Counted from the stretch's first letter, positions 28,233-37,667 are shown. The stretch: DNA of 64,000 bases from Catenulispora sp. MAP5-51 (GCF_041261205.1 NZ_JBGCCH010000003.1:124001-188000); one strand, 5' to 3'. Notes: a model not told the origin generated them from the sequence alone. Translations and numbers: made by a program.

Positions 28233-30659
28233 CTACTCGGTCCGCAGCGCCGTGGCCGTCCGCGATCGCGCCGCCCAACCGGCCGGCAGTATCGCGCCGA
28301 GCAGCGCGATGACGATCCCGCCGGCCAGCAGCGGGAGCAGCAGCCCCGCCGAGTAGGTGTTGGTCACGCTCGGCGGCAGGTGCATCCCGACCGCGTTCCC
28401 CATCGGGGTGATGGTCGCCCGTTCCAGCGCGGTGCCGATCGGGACCCCGATCAGCCCGGCGACCAGGCCGGTGAACGCCACCGAGGTGAGCACCATGGCC
28501 ACGGTCTGCCGCGGCGTCATCCCGAGCGCCTTGAAGACGCCCAGCTCGTGGATCCGCTCGCGGGTGTCCTGGACCACCGTGTTCAGCACCCCGAGCGCCG
28601 CCACGGCCAGCAGCATCAACGACAGCATCGCCACCAGAGCGCTCATCGTCACCACGACGTCGGACTTCCCGCCGTTCTGCTGGTGGTCGACCGAGGCGTT
28701 GAGCGGCGTCAGCGCGGCCGTGGCCGAGGCGGCCCACTGCGGTCCGTCGACGTTCGGGGCCAGCTCCACGTTGAACTGGTCGATGTGCGGGGTCAGGCCG
28801 GCGGCGCTGAACGCGGCGCTGTCGACCAGGACGGCCCGGCCGCCCTGGTAGGCGTCGAAGGCGATGCCGACCACCTTCAGGGGCAGCGGCTTGCCCTCCT
28901 GCACGACGGTGACGGTGTCCCCGACGTGCAGCCCCATCGCGGTGGCCAGCCGGTCGCTGAGGACCGCCTCGCCGGGCCCGGAGTAGCAGCGGCCGCCTAT
29001 CAGCTCCAGCCCGGTCCAGGACATGTCCCCGGACACCGTGTCGACCTCGCTCGGGTCGCCGCTCGGCGCGCCGATGATGGTCGCGCCGCTGTCGCCCCAG
29101 CCGAAGGCGGCCTCGGTCCCCGGGACGCCGGCCAGCGCGGCGGACACCTTCGCGGCGTCCAGGTGCTGGGTGCGCGGATCGTTGGGGCCGTACTGTCCGC
29201 CGGGGATGTCGGGGTGATCGGCGTCGGACACGCCGGGCACCACGATCACCGACGCGTCGGCGAACCCGGCGCTGCGCTGGTCCTGGAACTTGCTGAACCC
29301 CGCCTCCAGCCCGAGCGCGAACGTCACGCTCACCGCGCCGAACAGCACCGCGGCGCCGACCAGCGCGGCCCGGGCCGGCCGGGCGAACGGCTGGGCCAGG
29401 CCCAGCGACATCGATCGGGGCAGCGGGAGACGGGAGGCCAGACGCTGGGCCGCGCGGCCGCGCTCGGCCTTCGGGGCGCGGCCCACGACCAGCGTCTGCA
29501 CGGCCGGCAGCCGGCCGGCCCGCAACGCCGGGATGAGCGCGGTGACGCCGACGATCGCCAGCGTCCCCAACGGGACCAGGATGCTCACCCACAACGGCAG
29601 GCTGGCCCCGGCCGCGCCCAGATCCCGGCTGGTCCCGCTGAGTACCGGGACGGACAGCAGGTTGCCGAAGATCGTCCCGGCCGCCACGCCGAACGCCGCC
29701 GGGATCATCGCCTGCGCGGCATAGGCCCGGGCTACCTGCGAGGGGGTGAAGCCGAGCGACTTCAGGATCCCGATGCGCCGGGTCGCCGACACCACCGCGC
29801 CGCTCACCACGATCGCGATGATCAGGACGGACAGGAACAGGCCGAGGACGCCGAAGACGACAAGGAACGGCACGAATGCCTTGGCGTTGCCGGTGGCCTG
29901 TTGTTCGGCGGTCAGGTACGACTGCGAGCCCTCGTACGAGCCGGCCGGCGCGGCGGCGGTGACCGCCTGCCGGTCGGCGGTCACCTGGGCGGTGGTTCCG
30001 GCCGAGGCGAAGCGGTAGAGCATCTGCGAGTCGGCGCGGGCCCCGGCGGCCGTGAGCCGCGCGAAGCCGTCGGTGGTGGTCCAGCCGGAGGCGGTGCCGG
30101 TCAGCGAGTTCGCGAAGCCGACGACGGTGAACGACGGCTTGCCGGGCAGCGAGCTGAACACGACGGACTTGCCGAGGCAGTCGTCGGGCCAGTTGTAGAG
30201 CACGATCTGGTTCGCGGTGGTGGGCCAGCTGCCCTGGTTCAGGACGATCTGGTCCAGCCCGGAGCCGCTGCTCGGGTTCGGCCGGGTCGAGATCGTCGCC
30301 GGGGGCGCCGAGGTGCCGGCGAAGGGCATGTCGGGCCCCATGGTCGCGGTGCAGTCGGTGCCGATCGTCGCGTCCAGCGAGGCGGTGATCGGGTAGGGGC
30401 CGCCGGCCTGGGTGACACCGGCGGCGTGCGTGGTCGCGGCGATCTGCGCGGCGGTGGCCTTGGTGGTGTCGAACTGGACGGCCAGGTGCGCGCCGTCGCG
30501 GCTGGCGAAGGCGTGGTCGAAGGGCGCGGACACCGCACTGAGCAGGCCCAGCGAGAGCACGGAGGAGGTCACGGCGGCCAGCGTGGTCAGGGCCATGACG
30601 AAGGACTGGACCCGGCGCCGGCCGACGCCGGAGCGGACCACCTTGCCCAGGGCGCTCAT
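28233..30659 (-). CDS. FtsX/MacB-type ABC transporter permease
   Basis: An 808-residue permease with a long N-terminal extracytoplasmic domain after helix 1 (VMALTTLAAVTSSVLSLGLL) and two FtsX-like membrane blocks. One is at residues ~330-470 (FGVLGLFLSVLIIAIVVSGAVVSATRRIGILKSLGF), the other at the C-terminus (SLMLLAVAALGVLNTVVQDTRERIHELGVFKALGM). The R-I-G-I-L-K-S-L-G and R-x-H-E-L-G-V-F-K-A-L-G cytoplasmic loops are hallmarks. The ATG at 30659 overlaps the stop of a 29-codon ORF that is itself coupled to the ATPase gene. A divergent sensor kinase pair upstream is the likely regulator. Confidence 0.9.
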   Translation of the reverse strand: MSALGKVVRSGVGRRRVQSFVMALTTLAAVTSSVLSLGLLSAVSAPFDHAFASRDGAHLAVQFDTTKATAAQIAATTHAAGVTQAGGPYPITASLDATIGTDCTATMGPDMPFAGTSAPPATISTRPNPSSGSGLDQIVLNQGSWPTTANQIVLYNWPDDCLGKSVVFSSLPGKPSFTVVGFANSLTGTASGWTTTDGFARLTAAGARADSQMLYRFASAGTTAQVTADRQAVTAAAPAGSYEGSQSYLTAEQQATGNAKAFVPFLVVFGVLGLFLSVLIIAIVVSGAVVSATRRIGILKSLGFTPSQVARAYAAQAMIPAAFGVAAGTIFGNLLSVPVLSGTSRDLGAAGASLPLWVSILVPLGTLAIVGVTALIPALRAGRLPAVQTLVVGRAPKAERGRAAQRLASRLPLPRSMSLGLAQPFARPARAALVGAAVLFGAVSVTFALGLEAGFSKFQDQRSAGFADASVIVVPGVSDADHPDIPGGQYGPNDPRTQHLDAAKVSAALAGVPGTEAAFGWGDSGATIIGAPSGDPSEVDTVSGDMSWTGLELIGGRCYSGPGEAVLSDRLATAMGLHVGDTVTVVQEGKPLPLKVVGIAFDAYQGGRAVLVDSAAFSAAGLTPHIDQFNVELAPNVDGPQWAASATAALTPLNASVDHQQNGGKSDVVVTMSALVAMLSLMLLAVAALGVLNTVVQDTRERIHELGVFKALGMTPRQTVAMVLTSVAFTGLVAGLIGVPIGTALERATITPMGNAVGMHLPPSVTNTYSAGLLLPLLAGGIVIALLGAILPAGWAARSRTATALRTE

Positions 30660-30745
30660 CGGCTCGCCGCCAGCAGCAGGCGGGCCATGGCGTGGAACGC
30701 GGCCTCGAAGAGGCGGCGGGGGATCGGCGGTTTGCGCAGCGTCAT
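30656..30745 (-). CDS. 29-codon ORF between ABC ATPase and permease
   Basis: The ORF starts MTLRKPPIPRRLFEAAFHAM and ends MARLLLAASR. Its ATG overlaps the ATPase stop (30745-30742) and its TGA overlaps the permease start (30659-30656), both as ATGA. It thus fills the whole gap in a translationally coupled chain. The peptide is basic and could form an amphipathic helix. It may be a real small subunit, or a coupling device that carries ribosomes to the permease gene. Confidence 0.5.
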   Translation of the reverse strand: MTLRKPPIPRRLFEAAFHAMARLLLAASR

Positions 30746-31545
30746 CGGACCGCTCCCGACGGGCCGTTGGCCGCGTTCGCCGTGGTCGGAGAGCCGAAGG
30801 AGTCCCTTTGAGCAGCCTGCGATGCGTACCCCCGCGCCGCACCGTCGGCCACGCCCGGGTTCACCACGTCCCGCGCGACCGCGCCGTCCACCAGCTCGAT
30901 CGTCCGGTGCGCGGTGGTCGCCGCCAGCTCCACGTCGTGGGTGACCAGCAGGATGGTCTGGCCCTCGCTGTTCAGGTCCAGCAGCAGCCGGCGCACGTCG
31001 GCGGCCGCGTGCGAGTCCAGGGCGCCGGTCGGCTCGTCGGCCAGCAGCAGCGCCGGCCGGTTCATCAGGGCCCTGGCCACCGCGACGCGCTGCCGCTGGC
31101 CGCCGGACAGCCGCTGCGGGTAGGCCTTGGCGTGCTTGTCGATGCCCAGGGAGCCGAGCAGCTCGCCGGCCCGGCGCCGGGCCTCGCCCTTGCTCATCCC
31201 GGCCAGCTGCGCCGGGATGAGGATGTTGTCCAGGACGGTCAGGTCGTCCAGCAGGTTGAAGAACTGGAAGATCATCCCGATCGAGCTCCGCCGGTACTTG
31301 GCGGAGCCGGCCTCGCCGAGCTGGTCCACGCGGGTGCCGTTGACCGTCACGCTCCCGCCGGTGGGCCGGTCCAGCCCGGCGATCAGGTTCAGCAGCGTGG
31401 ACTTGCCGCTGCCGGAATGGCCCAGGACGGCCAGGCACTCGCCGGCCGCCACGGACAGGGTCACCCCGGCCAGGGCGGGCGGGCCGTCGTCGTACTTCTT
31501 CGTCGCGTCGCGCAGGTCGATCATGGGCGCATTCGTCATGGCCAC
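30742..31545 (-). CDS. ABC transporter ATP-binding subunit, LolD/MacB type
   Basis: 267 residues. Walker A GHSGSGKS, Q-loop IFQFFNLLDDLTVLDN, signature LSGGQRQRVAVARAL, Walker [13 protein letters not shown] and H-loop VTHD are all intact. The last ~35 residues are an Ala/Ser/Asn-rich extension beyond the usual MacB length. The start is GTG at 31545 with TAGG upstream; an ATG two codons in is possible. It lies 129 bp from the divergent histidine kinase, with palindromes between them. Confidence 0.92.
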   Translation of the reverse strand: MAMTNAPMIDLRDATKKYDDGPPALAGVTLSVAAGECLAVLGHSGSGKSTLLNLIAGLDRPTGGSVTVNGTRVDQLGEAGSAKYRRSSIGMIFQFFNLLDDLTVLDNILIPAQLAGMSKGEARRRAGELLGSLGIDKHAKAYPQRLSGGQRQRVAVARALMNRPALLLADEPTGALDSHAAADVRRLLLDLNSEGQTILLVTHDVELAATTAHRTIELVDGAVARDVVNPGVADGAARGYASQAAQRDSFGSPTTANAANGPSGAVR

Positions 31546-31628
31546 GAACCTACGAACGGACCGTGATCGGCCGCGTCGGCCTGGGTCATGAAACCTGATA
31601 CACCGCTGAGCCTATGCCGGGGCGCCGT

Positions 31629-31647
31629 CATCCTCGGGATGTATCCC
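31629..31647. promoter_or_regulatory. Overlapping palindromes between ABC and sensor-kinase genes
   Basis: CATCC-TCG-GGATG (31629-31641) overlaps GGGAT-GT-ATCCC (31636-31647) in the divergent promoter region. I infer a binding site for the response regulator at 32985-33746. Confidence 0.45.
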
Positions 31648-31674
31648 GCAGGCTTAGGCCGGTAGACGGAGCGG

Positions 31675-32988
31675 ATGATGTGCGGCGGCCTCGGTTCTTG
31701 CGACACTGGGCCGGTGAACAGGGACGACGAGGGTTGGGCTGGGCGGGCTCGGGGCGCGTGGAGCGCGTTGCGCCGCCGGACCGGGGCGACGCCTTCGCCC
31801 AGCCGCTGGGCCTGGGCGGCGGACTCCGCCCTGGCGCTGGCGATGATCGTCAGCACCCTGAACAGCGGCTACCACCACGCGGTCGTCAACCCGGACCAGC
31901 ACGGCCCGTTCTACGCCATGAACCACCTGATCGACGTGGGACCGCGCGACACCTTCCTGGTGGTGATGACCGCGCTGCCGCTGGCCGTGCGCCGCCGCTT
32001 CCCGCTGGCCGCGTTCTGGGCCTGCGAGATCGCGGTGATGGCGCTGCACGCCAATGTCGCCGACGCCAACGAAACCGCGATCTTCACGTTCATGTCGATC
32101 CTGATCGCCGCCTACAGCGCCGCGATCTACAGCCCCTATCGCTCGGCGATGGTCTACAGCCTGGGTTTCGGCGCGATCACGCTCGCCGCCATGCGCGGCG
32201 GCCAGATCCCGAACGTCACCCGGGGCTTCGTGCCGTTCCTGTTCCTGATCCCGATCGTGTTGGGGGCCAACGCGATCGGGAACTGGCGGCAGCGCGTGCA
32301 CGAGCTGGAGGAGGAACGCGAGTCCTCGATGCTGCGCGCCGTGGAGCAGGAACGCGCGCGGATCGCCGCCGAGCTGCACGACGTGGTCTCGCACAACGTG
32401 AGCGTGATGGTGGTGCAGGCCGGCGCGGCGCGCAAGGTCCTGGCCACCTCGCCGGACCTGGCGCGCGAGGCGCTGCTGGCGGTGGAGGACAGCGGCCGCG
32501 CGGCGATGGCCGAACTGCGGCACGTGATGGGGCTGCTGACGATGACCTCGCAGGGCGGCGACCCGGCCGGCACCGCGGACCTCGCCCCGCAGCCCGGTCT
32601 GGAGCAGATCCCGGCGCTGGTGGAGCGGATCCGCAACGGCGGGGTGCGCGTGGACCTGGCGATAGAGGGCGAGGTGATAGCGCTTCCGTCGGGGCTGGAC
32701 CTGGCGGCGTACCGGGTGGTGCAGGAAGGGCTGACCAACTCGGTGAAGCACGCGGTCGGCGCGCTGATCCGGGTGACACTGGACTACAGTCCGCAGCGGC
32801 TGAAGGTGGACGTCGTCGACAGCGGCGGCACCGCCTCCTCCTCGGCCACCACCGGGAACGGCCGCGGCCTGGCCGGGCTGCGCCAGCGGCTGGCGGTCTA
32901 CGGTGGGACGCTGAGCGCCGGGCCGAGACTGACCGGGGGGTACATGGTGAGCGCAGTGATCCCGCTGAGGGAAGGGGTGGCGGCGTGA
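31675..32988 (+). CDS. NarL/DesK-type sensor histidine kinase
   Basis: 437 residues. The N-terminal half has several membrane helices. The dimerisation domain (HisKA_3) carries the phospho-accepting His in RIAAELHDVVSHNVSVMVVQAG. The ATPase domain has an N-box VQEGLTNSVKHA, a shortened G1 box VDSGGTAS and the GRGLAGLRQRL motif. The G1 Asp-x-Gly-x-Gly is imperfect. ATG 31675 or 31678 follows GGAG; a GTG at 31714 is also possible. Its stop overlaps the response-regulator start (GTGA at 32985-32988). Confidence 0.9.
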   Translation: MMCGGLGSCDTGPVNRDDEGWAGRARGAWSALRRRTGATPSPSRWAWAADSALALAMIVSTLNSGYHHAVVNPDQHGPFYAMNHLIDVGPRDTFLVVMTALPLAVRRRFPLAAFWACEIAVMALHANVADANETAIFTFMSILIAAYSAAIYSPYRSAMVYSLGFGAITLAAMRGGQIPNVTRGFVPFLFLIPIVLGANAIGNWRQRVHELEEERESSMLRAVEQERARIAAELHDVVSHNVSVMVVQAGAARKVLATSPDLAREALLAVEDSGRAAMAELRHVMGLLTMTSQGGDPAGTADLAPQPGLEQIPALVERIRNGGVRVDLAIEGEVIALPSGLDLAAYRVVQEGLTNSVKHAVGALIRVTLDYSPQRLKVDVVDSGGTASSSATTGNGRGLAGLRQRLAVYGGTLSAGPRLTGGYMVSAVIPLREGVAA

Positions 32989-33746
32989 ACGCGCTGCGCG
33001 TGGTGATCGCCGACGACCAGGTGCTGGTGCGCACCGGCTTCCGCATGATCCTGATGTCCGAGGGCATCGACGTGGTCGGCGAGGCGGCCAACGGGGACGA
33101 GGCGCTGCGGGTGGTGCGCCGGACGCGGCCCGACGTGGTGCTGATGGACATCCGGATGCCGGGGATGGACGGGCTTGAGGCGACGCGGCAGATCCTGGCC
33201 GAGGACATCGTCGTCGATCGGGGCGATCGGGCTGACCGGGCTGACCGAGGCGATCGGTTCGACCGGGGCGACTGGGCCGACGGCGACGTGGCTTCCCCCG
33301 ACCGCCCGCGGATCATCATCCTGACGACCTTCGACCTGGACCAGTACGTCTACGCCGCGATCACCGCCGGCGCCAGCGGCTTCCTGCTGAAGGACGTCAG
33401 CCCCGAACACCTGGTCGCCGCTGTGAACATGGTGCGTGAAGGCGACGCGATGCTGGCCCCGGCGATCACCCGGCGCCTGGTCGAGCGCTTCGCGGTCCCG
33501 ATGGTGAACCCCCGCATCGAGGCCCTGCACAAGGACCTCGCGACCCTCACCCCGCGCGAGCGCGAAGTCCTCGGCCTGCTCGGGCGCGGTCTGTCGAACG
33601 CGGAACTGGCGGCCCGCTTCCACCTGTCGGAGGCGACGGTGAAGACGCACGTCGCGCGCATCCTGGCGAAGCTGAACCTGCGCGACCGGGCCCAGGCCGT
33701 CGTGGTGGCCTACGAGACGGGGCTGATCAAACCCGGCGTGGCCTGA
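32985..33746 (+). CDS. NarL/LuxR-type response regulator with an insertion in the receiver domain
   Basis: 253 residues. The receiver domain has acidic pair D10/D11 and phospho-acceptor D55 (VVLMDIRMPGMDG). The C-terminal LuxR HTH reads LTPREREVLGLLGRGLSNAELAARFHLSEATVKTHVARILAKL. Between helix 3 and strand 4 of the receiver, at residues ~76-104, there is an extra stretch of D-R-A-D-R/G-D-R repeats that normal homologues lack. The GTG start overlaps the kinase stop. It probably controls the divergent ABC operon. Confidence 0.9.
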   Translation: MNALRVVIADDQVLVRTGFRMILMSEGIDVVGEAANGDEALRVVRRTRPDVVLMDIRMPGMDGLEATRQILAEDIVVDRGDRADRADRGDRFDRGDWADGDVASPDRPRIIILTTFDLDQYVYAAITAGASGFLLKDVSPEHLVAAVNMVREGDAMLAPAITRRLVERFAVPMVNPRIEALHKDLATLTPREREVLGLLGRGLSNAELAARFHLSEATVKTHVARILAKLNLRDRAQAVVVAYETGLIKPGVA

Positions 33747-34123
33747 TCAGTACTTCTACCCGATCGCTGCTTCACACAGGTCAGGTTGGCCGACTGGAAC
33801 ACGCACCCGCCGCCGGCATCCGCGGGAACGAAGCGCAGGTGCAGCACCGGCAGCGTCTCGCCGGTCTCCACGACGTGCGAGGACGCCACCGCGACCTCCT
33901 CGCCGGCGGCCGTGGCGGCGTTCGACTGAGCCTCGGACTCCTTGAGGGTGACGCCGTTGAGCCGCAGCTCTCCGATCCCGAACCCGCCCTCGCCGGCCGC
34001 GACACCGATGATCTTGTAGTCCACCAGGTAGCTGCTGCCCGGTTCGAGGATCAGCTCCTTGGCCAGATACAGGTCGCCGTGGTCCACCTGGGCGAGAAAC
34101 TCCACAACCTCTGCTCCCGGCAC
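33710..34123 (-). CDS. Hypothetical protein
   Basis: About 137 residues with alternating hydrophobic/polar strands (EVVEFLAQVDHGDLYLAKEL ... SSYLVDYKIIGVAAGEG), suggesting a beta-rich soluble fold. There are two cysteines near the end (GGGCVFQSANLTC). The GTG at 34123 is preferred because GGAAGGAG lies five bases upstream; an ATG at 34138 would put that site inside the gene. The 3' end overlaps the convergent response regulator by 37 bp. No family recognised. Confidence 0.55.
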   Translation of the reverse strand: MPGAEVVEFLAQVDHGDLYLAKELILEPGSSYLVDYKIIGVAAGEGGFGIGELRLNGVTLKESEAQSNAATAAGEEVAVASSHVVETGETLPVLHLRFVPADAGGGCVFQSANLTCVKQRSGRSTDQATPGLISPVS

Positions 34124-34210
34124 GGGCGCTCCTTCCATCGCGGTTCGGCTCCCTGCTGCCCTGCCGATCCTGCGACAAACGGTGTCCGCGCGGCCTCAGT
34201 CCGAAAGCCC

Positions 34211-34256
34211 CCGAACGAGCGACGCCGTAACGAGCGATGCCGTAACGAGTGACGCC
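34211..34256. repeat. Three 15-bp tandem repeats
   Basis: The unit CGTAACGAGCGACGC and close variants is repeated three times in the gap between the hypothetical gene and clp. It is intergenic, with no evident function. Confidence 0.6.
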
Positions 34257-34281
34257 GCCGCGGACCCCATCCGCGGCGGCG
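34253..34281 (-). terminator. Terminator hairpin after clp
   Basis: An 11-bp perfect stem of CGCCGCCGCGG with its complement around ACCCCAT, 21 bp past the leftward clp stop. Confidence 0.75.
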
Positions 34282-34301
34282 CCCGAACCGGCCTCGTCGC
34301 C

Positions 34302-36824
34302 TCAGCCGGCCGCCCCGGCCCCGACCGGCTCGCTGCCGTGCTTCACACTGCACACCAGCTTGTCGTCGGCCTCGTCCGCGACGATCGTGTCCCCGGGGGT
34401 GGTGTCCCCGGACAGCAGCAGCGAGGCGACCTTGTTGTCCAGCTCCGCCTGGATGGTCCGGCGCAGCGGCCGCGCCCCGAACTCCGGCTTGTAGCCGCGC
34501 TCGACGAGCCAGTCCTTGGCCTTCTCCGTGACCTCCAGGCCGAGCTCCTGGGCCTTGAGCCGGCGGCGGGAGCCGTCCAGCATCAGGTCCACGATGTCGC
34601 CCATCTCGTCCTTGCCGAGGCTGTGGAAGATCACCACCTCGTCCAGCCGGTTGATGAACTCCGGCGGGAAGAAGCCGCGGACCTGGTCCATCAGCTGGTC
34701 GCGGATCTCGTCGGTCTGGCCGGAGTGCGCCAGGATCAGCTGGCTGCCGATGTTGGAGGTCATGATGACCACCGTGTGGCGGAAGTCGACGGTGCGGCCC
34801 TGCGCGTCCGTGAGCCGGCCGTCGTCCAGGACCTGGAGCAGGGTGTTGAAGATGTCCGGGTGCGCCTTCTCCACCTCGTCGAACAGGATCACCGAGTAGG
34901 GCTTGCGGCGTACCTTCTCAGTGAGCTGCCCGGCTTCCTCGTAGCCGACATATCCGGGCGGGGAGCCCAGCAGCCGGGAGACCGTGTGCTTCTCCTGGAA
35001 CTCGCTCATGTCGAAGCGGATCAGCCGGTCCTCGTCGCCGAACAGCAGCTCGGCCAGGGCCTTGGCCAGTTCGGTCTTGCCCACGCCGGTGGGCCCGAGG
35101 AACAGGAACGATCCGGTCGGCCGGTCCGGGTCGCCCATGCCGGCCCGGGAGCGGCGGACGGCCTCGGCGATCGCGGTGACCGCCTCCTCCTGGCCGACCA
35201 CGCGGTCGTGCAGGGCCTCCTCCAGCTTCAGCAGGCGCGTCTTCTCGTCCTCGTTCAGCTGCGCGACCGGGATGCCGGTGCGCCGGGAGACGACCTCGGC
35301 GATGTCGTTCTCGGTCACCTTCAGGACGCCCTCGCGGCGCTCCTCGATGGTGGCCACCTCGTCGCTGATCTCCTCGATCTGGCCCTTCAACTGCTTGGCG
35401 CGGTCGTAGTTCTCCGAGGACACGGCCTCGTCGCGCTCGCGGGTGAGCTTGGCCAGCTTGTCCTCGCGCTCGATGGCCTCGGTGGACTTGCCCAGGTTGC
35501 GCAGCCGGATGCGGGCGCCGGCCTGGTCGATCAGGTCGATGGCCTTGTCCGGCAGGAAGCGGTCGGAGATGTAACGGTCGGACATCGCCGCCGCGGCCAG
35601 GAGTGCCTCATCGGTGAACTTCACGCCGTGGTGCGCCTCGTAGCGGTCGCGCAGGCCCTCCAGGATCTGGACCGTCTCCTCGACCGTGGGCTCGGCGATC
35701 AGCACCGGCTGGAAGCGCCGTTCCAGCGCGGCGTCCTTCTCGATGTTCTTGCGGTACTCGTCGATGGTCGTGGCGCCGATGACGTTGAGCTCGCCGCGCG
35801 AGAGCGCCGGCTTCATGATGTTGCCGGCGTCCATCGAGCCCTCGCCGCCGGAGCCCGCGCCGACGACCGTGTGCAGCTCGTCGATGAACAGGATCGTGGA
35901 GTCGGCGGCCCTGCCGACCTCGTCGATCACGTTCTTCAGCCGCTCCTCGAACTCCCCGCGGTACTTCGACCCGGCGACCAGCGCCGCCAGGTCCAGCGCC
36001 ACGACGCGCTTGTTCTCCAGCGTCTTGGGGACGTCGCCGGACAGGATGCGCTGCGCCAGGCCCTCCACGATCGCGGTCTTGCCCACCCCGGGGTCGCCGA
36101 TCAGCACCGGGTTGTTCTTGGTGCGGCGGGACAGCACCTCGACGGTCTGCTCGATCTCGTCGGCGCGGCCCACCACCGGGTCGAGCTTGCCGGCCTTGGC
36201 GTCCTCGGTCATGTCCCGGCCGTACTCGTCCAGGGTCGGGGTGTCCGAGGGCTGCTCGGGACCGGCCGGCATGCCCTCGGCGCGCGAGGCGTTGGTGATG
36301 CGCTTGCCGAGGTCCTTGGGGTCCACCTGGGTGTTGTTCAGGACGTGGCCGGCGCCGGAGTCCGGATCCTCGGTGAGCGCGGCCAGGATGTGCTGGGGCC
36401 CGATGTAGGTCGAGCCGGAGGACTGCGACAGCTCGTGCGCGCGCATCAGGACGCGCTTGGCCGAGGGGGTCAGGCCCGGCTCGGAGGACGGCGTGCTGCC
36501 GGAGGCCGGCAGCGACTTCTCGATGGTCTGGGCCAGCCGGTCCGGGTCCACGTTGGCCGCGGCCAGGATGCCGCGCGTGGGCTCCACCTGGGTGGCGGCC
36601 CACAGCAGGTGCTCGGTGTCCAGGTCCGAGCTGCCGTCCTGGGCCGCGCGGTGCGAGGCCGTGGAGATCAGCTCGCGGGCCGACTCGGTCAGCAGCTGAC
36701 CGATCGGCACCCGCTGGACCCGCGGCGGCGAGAACTCCGGGGACATCCCGAAGAACCGATTGAGCAGGTCGTTGAAGGGATCGTCGGAGCGGTCGAAGAA
36801 GCCGCCGAAGGAGCTCATGGACAT
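34302..36824 (-). CDS. Clp/Hsp100 ATPase (ClpC-like)
   Basis: About 840 residues: a Clp N-domain, then two AAA+ modules. D1 has Walker A GDPGVGKT and the ILFIDELH Walker B. D2 has GPTGVGKTE and [16 protein letters not shown]. They are joined by a ClpC-type middle domain with the UVR-like [16 protein letters not shown]. Such ATPases unfold proteins and usually feed ClpP. The first ~40 residues ([22 protein letters not shown]) are an added Phe/Asp-rich stretch unlike the housekeeping ClpC start, so I take it for a paralogue. I see no clear ClpP-docking (I/L/V)GF loop. ATG 36824 is one of several possible starts. Confidence 0.88.
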   Translation of the reverse strand: MSMSSFGGFFDRSDDPFNDLLNRFFGMSPEFSPPRVQRVPIGQLLTESARELISTASHRAAQDGSSDLDTEHLLWAATQVEPTRGILAAANVDPDRLAQTIEKSLPASGSTPSSEPGLTPSAKRVLMRAHELSQSSGSTYIGPQHILAALTEDPDSGAGHVLNNTQVDPKDLGKRITNASRAEGMPAGPEQPSDTPTLDEYGRDMTEDAKAGKLDPVVGRADEIEQTVEVLSRRTKNNPVLIGDPGVGKTAIVEGLAQRILSGDVPKTLENKRVVALDLAALVAGSKYRGEFEERLKNVIDEVGRAADSTILFIDELHTVVGAGSGGEGSMDAGNIMKPALSRGELNVIGATTIDEYRKNIEKDAALERRFQPVLIAEPTVEETVQILEGLRDRYEAHHGVKFTDEALLAAAAMSDRYISDRFLPDKAIDLIDQAGARIRLRNLGKSTEAIEREDKLAKLTRERDEAVSSENYDRAKQLKGQIEEISDEVATIEERREGVLKVTENDIAEVVSRRTGIPVAQLNEDEKTRLLKLEEALHDRVVGQEEAVTAIAEAVRRSRAGMGDPDRPTGSFLFLGPTGVGKTELAKALAELLFGDEDRLIRFDMSEFQEKHTVSRLLGSPPGYVGYEEAGQLTEKVRRKPYSVILFDEVEKAHPDIFNTLLQVLDDGRLTDAQGRTVDFRHTVVIMTSNIGSQLILAHSGQTDEIRDQLMDQVRGFFPPEFINRLDEVVIFHSLGKDEMGDIVDLMLDGSRRRLKAQELGLEVTEKAKDWLVERGYKPEFGARPLRRTIQAELDNKVASLLLSGDTTPGDTIVADEADDKLVCSVKHGSEPVGAGAAG

Positions 36825-36890
36825 GAATCCAGACAACACCCGCTCTGCGAGGTCCGCACCGCGAGACTGCGCCGAGCGGGTAGGCGGCCC

Positions 36891-37667
36891 TTACAGCGCG
36901 GACGCTGGGGAATCGGCCACAGCGCCCTCGGCCAAGACACCCTCGGCCACAGCACCTTCGGCCAGCGCCAGCGCGAGCGCCCGGCCGGGACACACCCGGG
37001 GGCCGCTGCCGAACGCCAGCCCGACCGGGCCGACTTCCAGCAGCACCGGCTCCCCTTCGGGGATCTCAACCGTGCCGACCCGCGTGGCCGCGATCGCGAT
37101 CCGGCGCATGACCTGGACCGGAGGCGCGCTGCGCACGGTGGCGTGGACGTCGCCCGAACCGTCCCGCGCGGCCGCGATCAGGGCCGAGGTGGCGTCACAC
37201 GCCTGGACGAGGATGCCCACCCGGTTCGCGGCCTGCTCCGGATCGCCGGCTCCCATCAGCGGCAGCAGCAGCCGCACGGCGTCGTCGGCGGCCGGGTCGT
37301 CCCCGCCGAAGTAGTTGTCGGCCACCGTGCACAGCGCGGCGACCGCGGCGTCGTCCAGATCCGGCAGCCGCATCGATTGCGCGAGGGAACGCAGGACGCG
37401 TGTCCGATCGTCGCCGGACCGGCTGAACTGTCCGGCGGCCAGGCGGCGCAGCGCGTCCACGTCGATGCGTGCCAGCTCTGCTTCCACATAGGCACGGCGG
37501 CGCGCGTGGACCTCCCCGTGCGCGAACCGCGCGACCGTGGCCCGCAGCCACGCCATCGAGCCCACGGCCTCGGCCCCCGATCCGGGCCCGGTCGCGGCGG
37601 GCAGCGGGACCAGTGAGGGATCGGCCAGCGCGGCCTCGATGTCGGTGCGCGAAGTGAGAGTGACCAT
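36891..37667 (-). CDS. Short, degenerate cytochrome P450-like protein
   Basis: Only 258 residues, against about 400 for a P450. Recognisable are a C-helix-like FAHGEVHARRRAYV, an I-helix-like VQACDATSALI, the PPVQVMRR strand, IPEGEPVLLEVG and a good haem-binding loop AFGSGPRVCPGRALA with Cys226. Missing are ~100 N-terminal residues, the ExxR glutamate (A-T-V-R instead) and the ~20-residue ANRDP-type meander before the haem loop. The C-terminus is a short A-E-G-A-V/L repeat. Either a compact haem protein or a decaying gene; the frame is fully open, which favours the former. Confidence 0.7.
   Translation of the reverse strand: MVTLTSRTDIEAALADPSLVPLPAATGPGSGAEAVGSMAWLRATVARFAHGEVHARRRAYVEAELARIDVDALRRLAAGQFSRSGDDRTRVLRSLAQSMRLPDLDDAAVAALCTVADNYFGGDDPAADDAVRLLLPLMGAGDPEQAANRVGILVQACDATSALIAAARDGSGDVHATVRSAPPVQVMRRIAIAATRVGTVEIPEGEPVLLEVGPVGLAFGSGPRVCPGRALALALAEGAVAEGVLAEGAVADSPASAL

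Noticed and set aside
28194-30944. A plus-strand open frame of about 916 codons
   Set aside because: It is antisense to the FtsX permease, which has clear family motifs; no motif is present in the antisense product.
34059-37616. A plus-strand open frame of about 1,185 codons opposite clp and the P450-like gene
   Set aside because: It is antisense to a gene with intact Walker motifs, and its composition (His/Gly/Arg/Gln-rich) is typical of GC-rich antisense frames.
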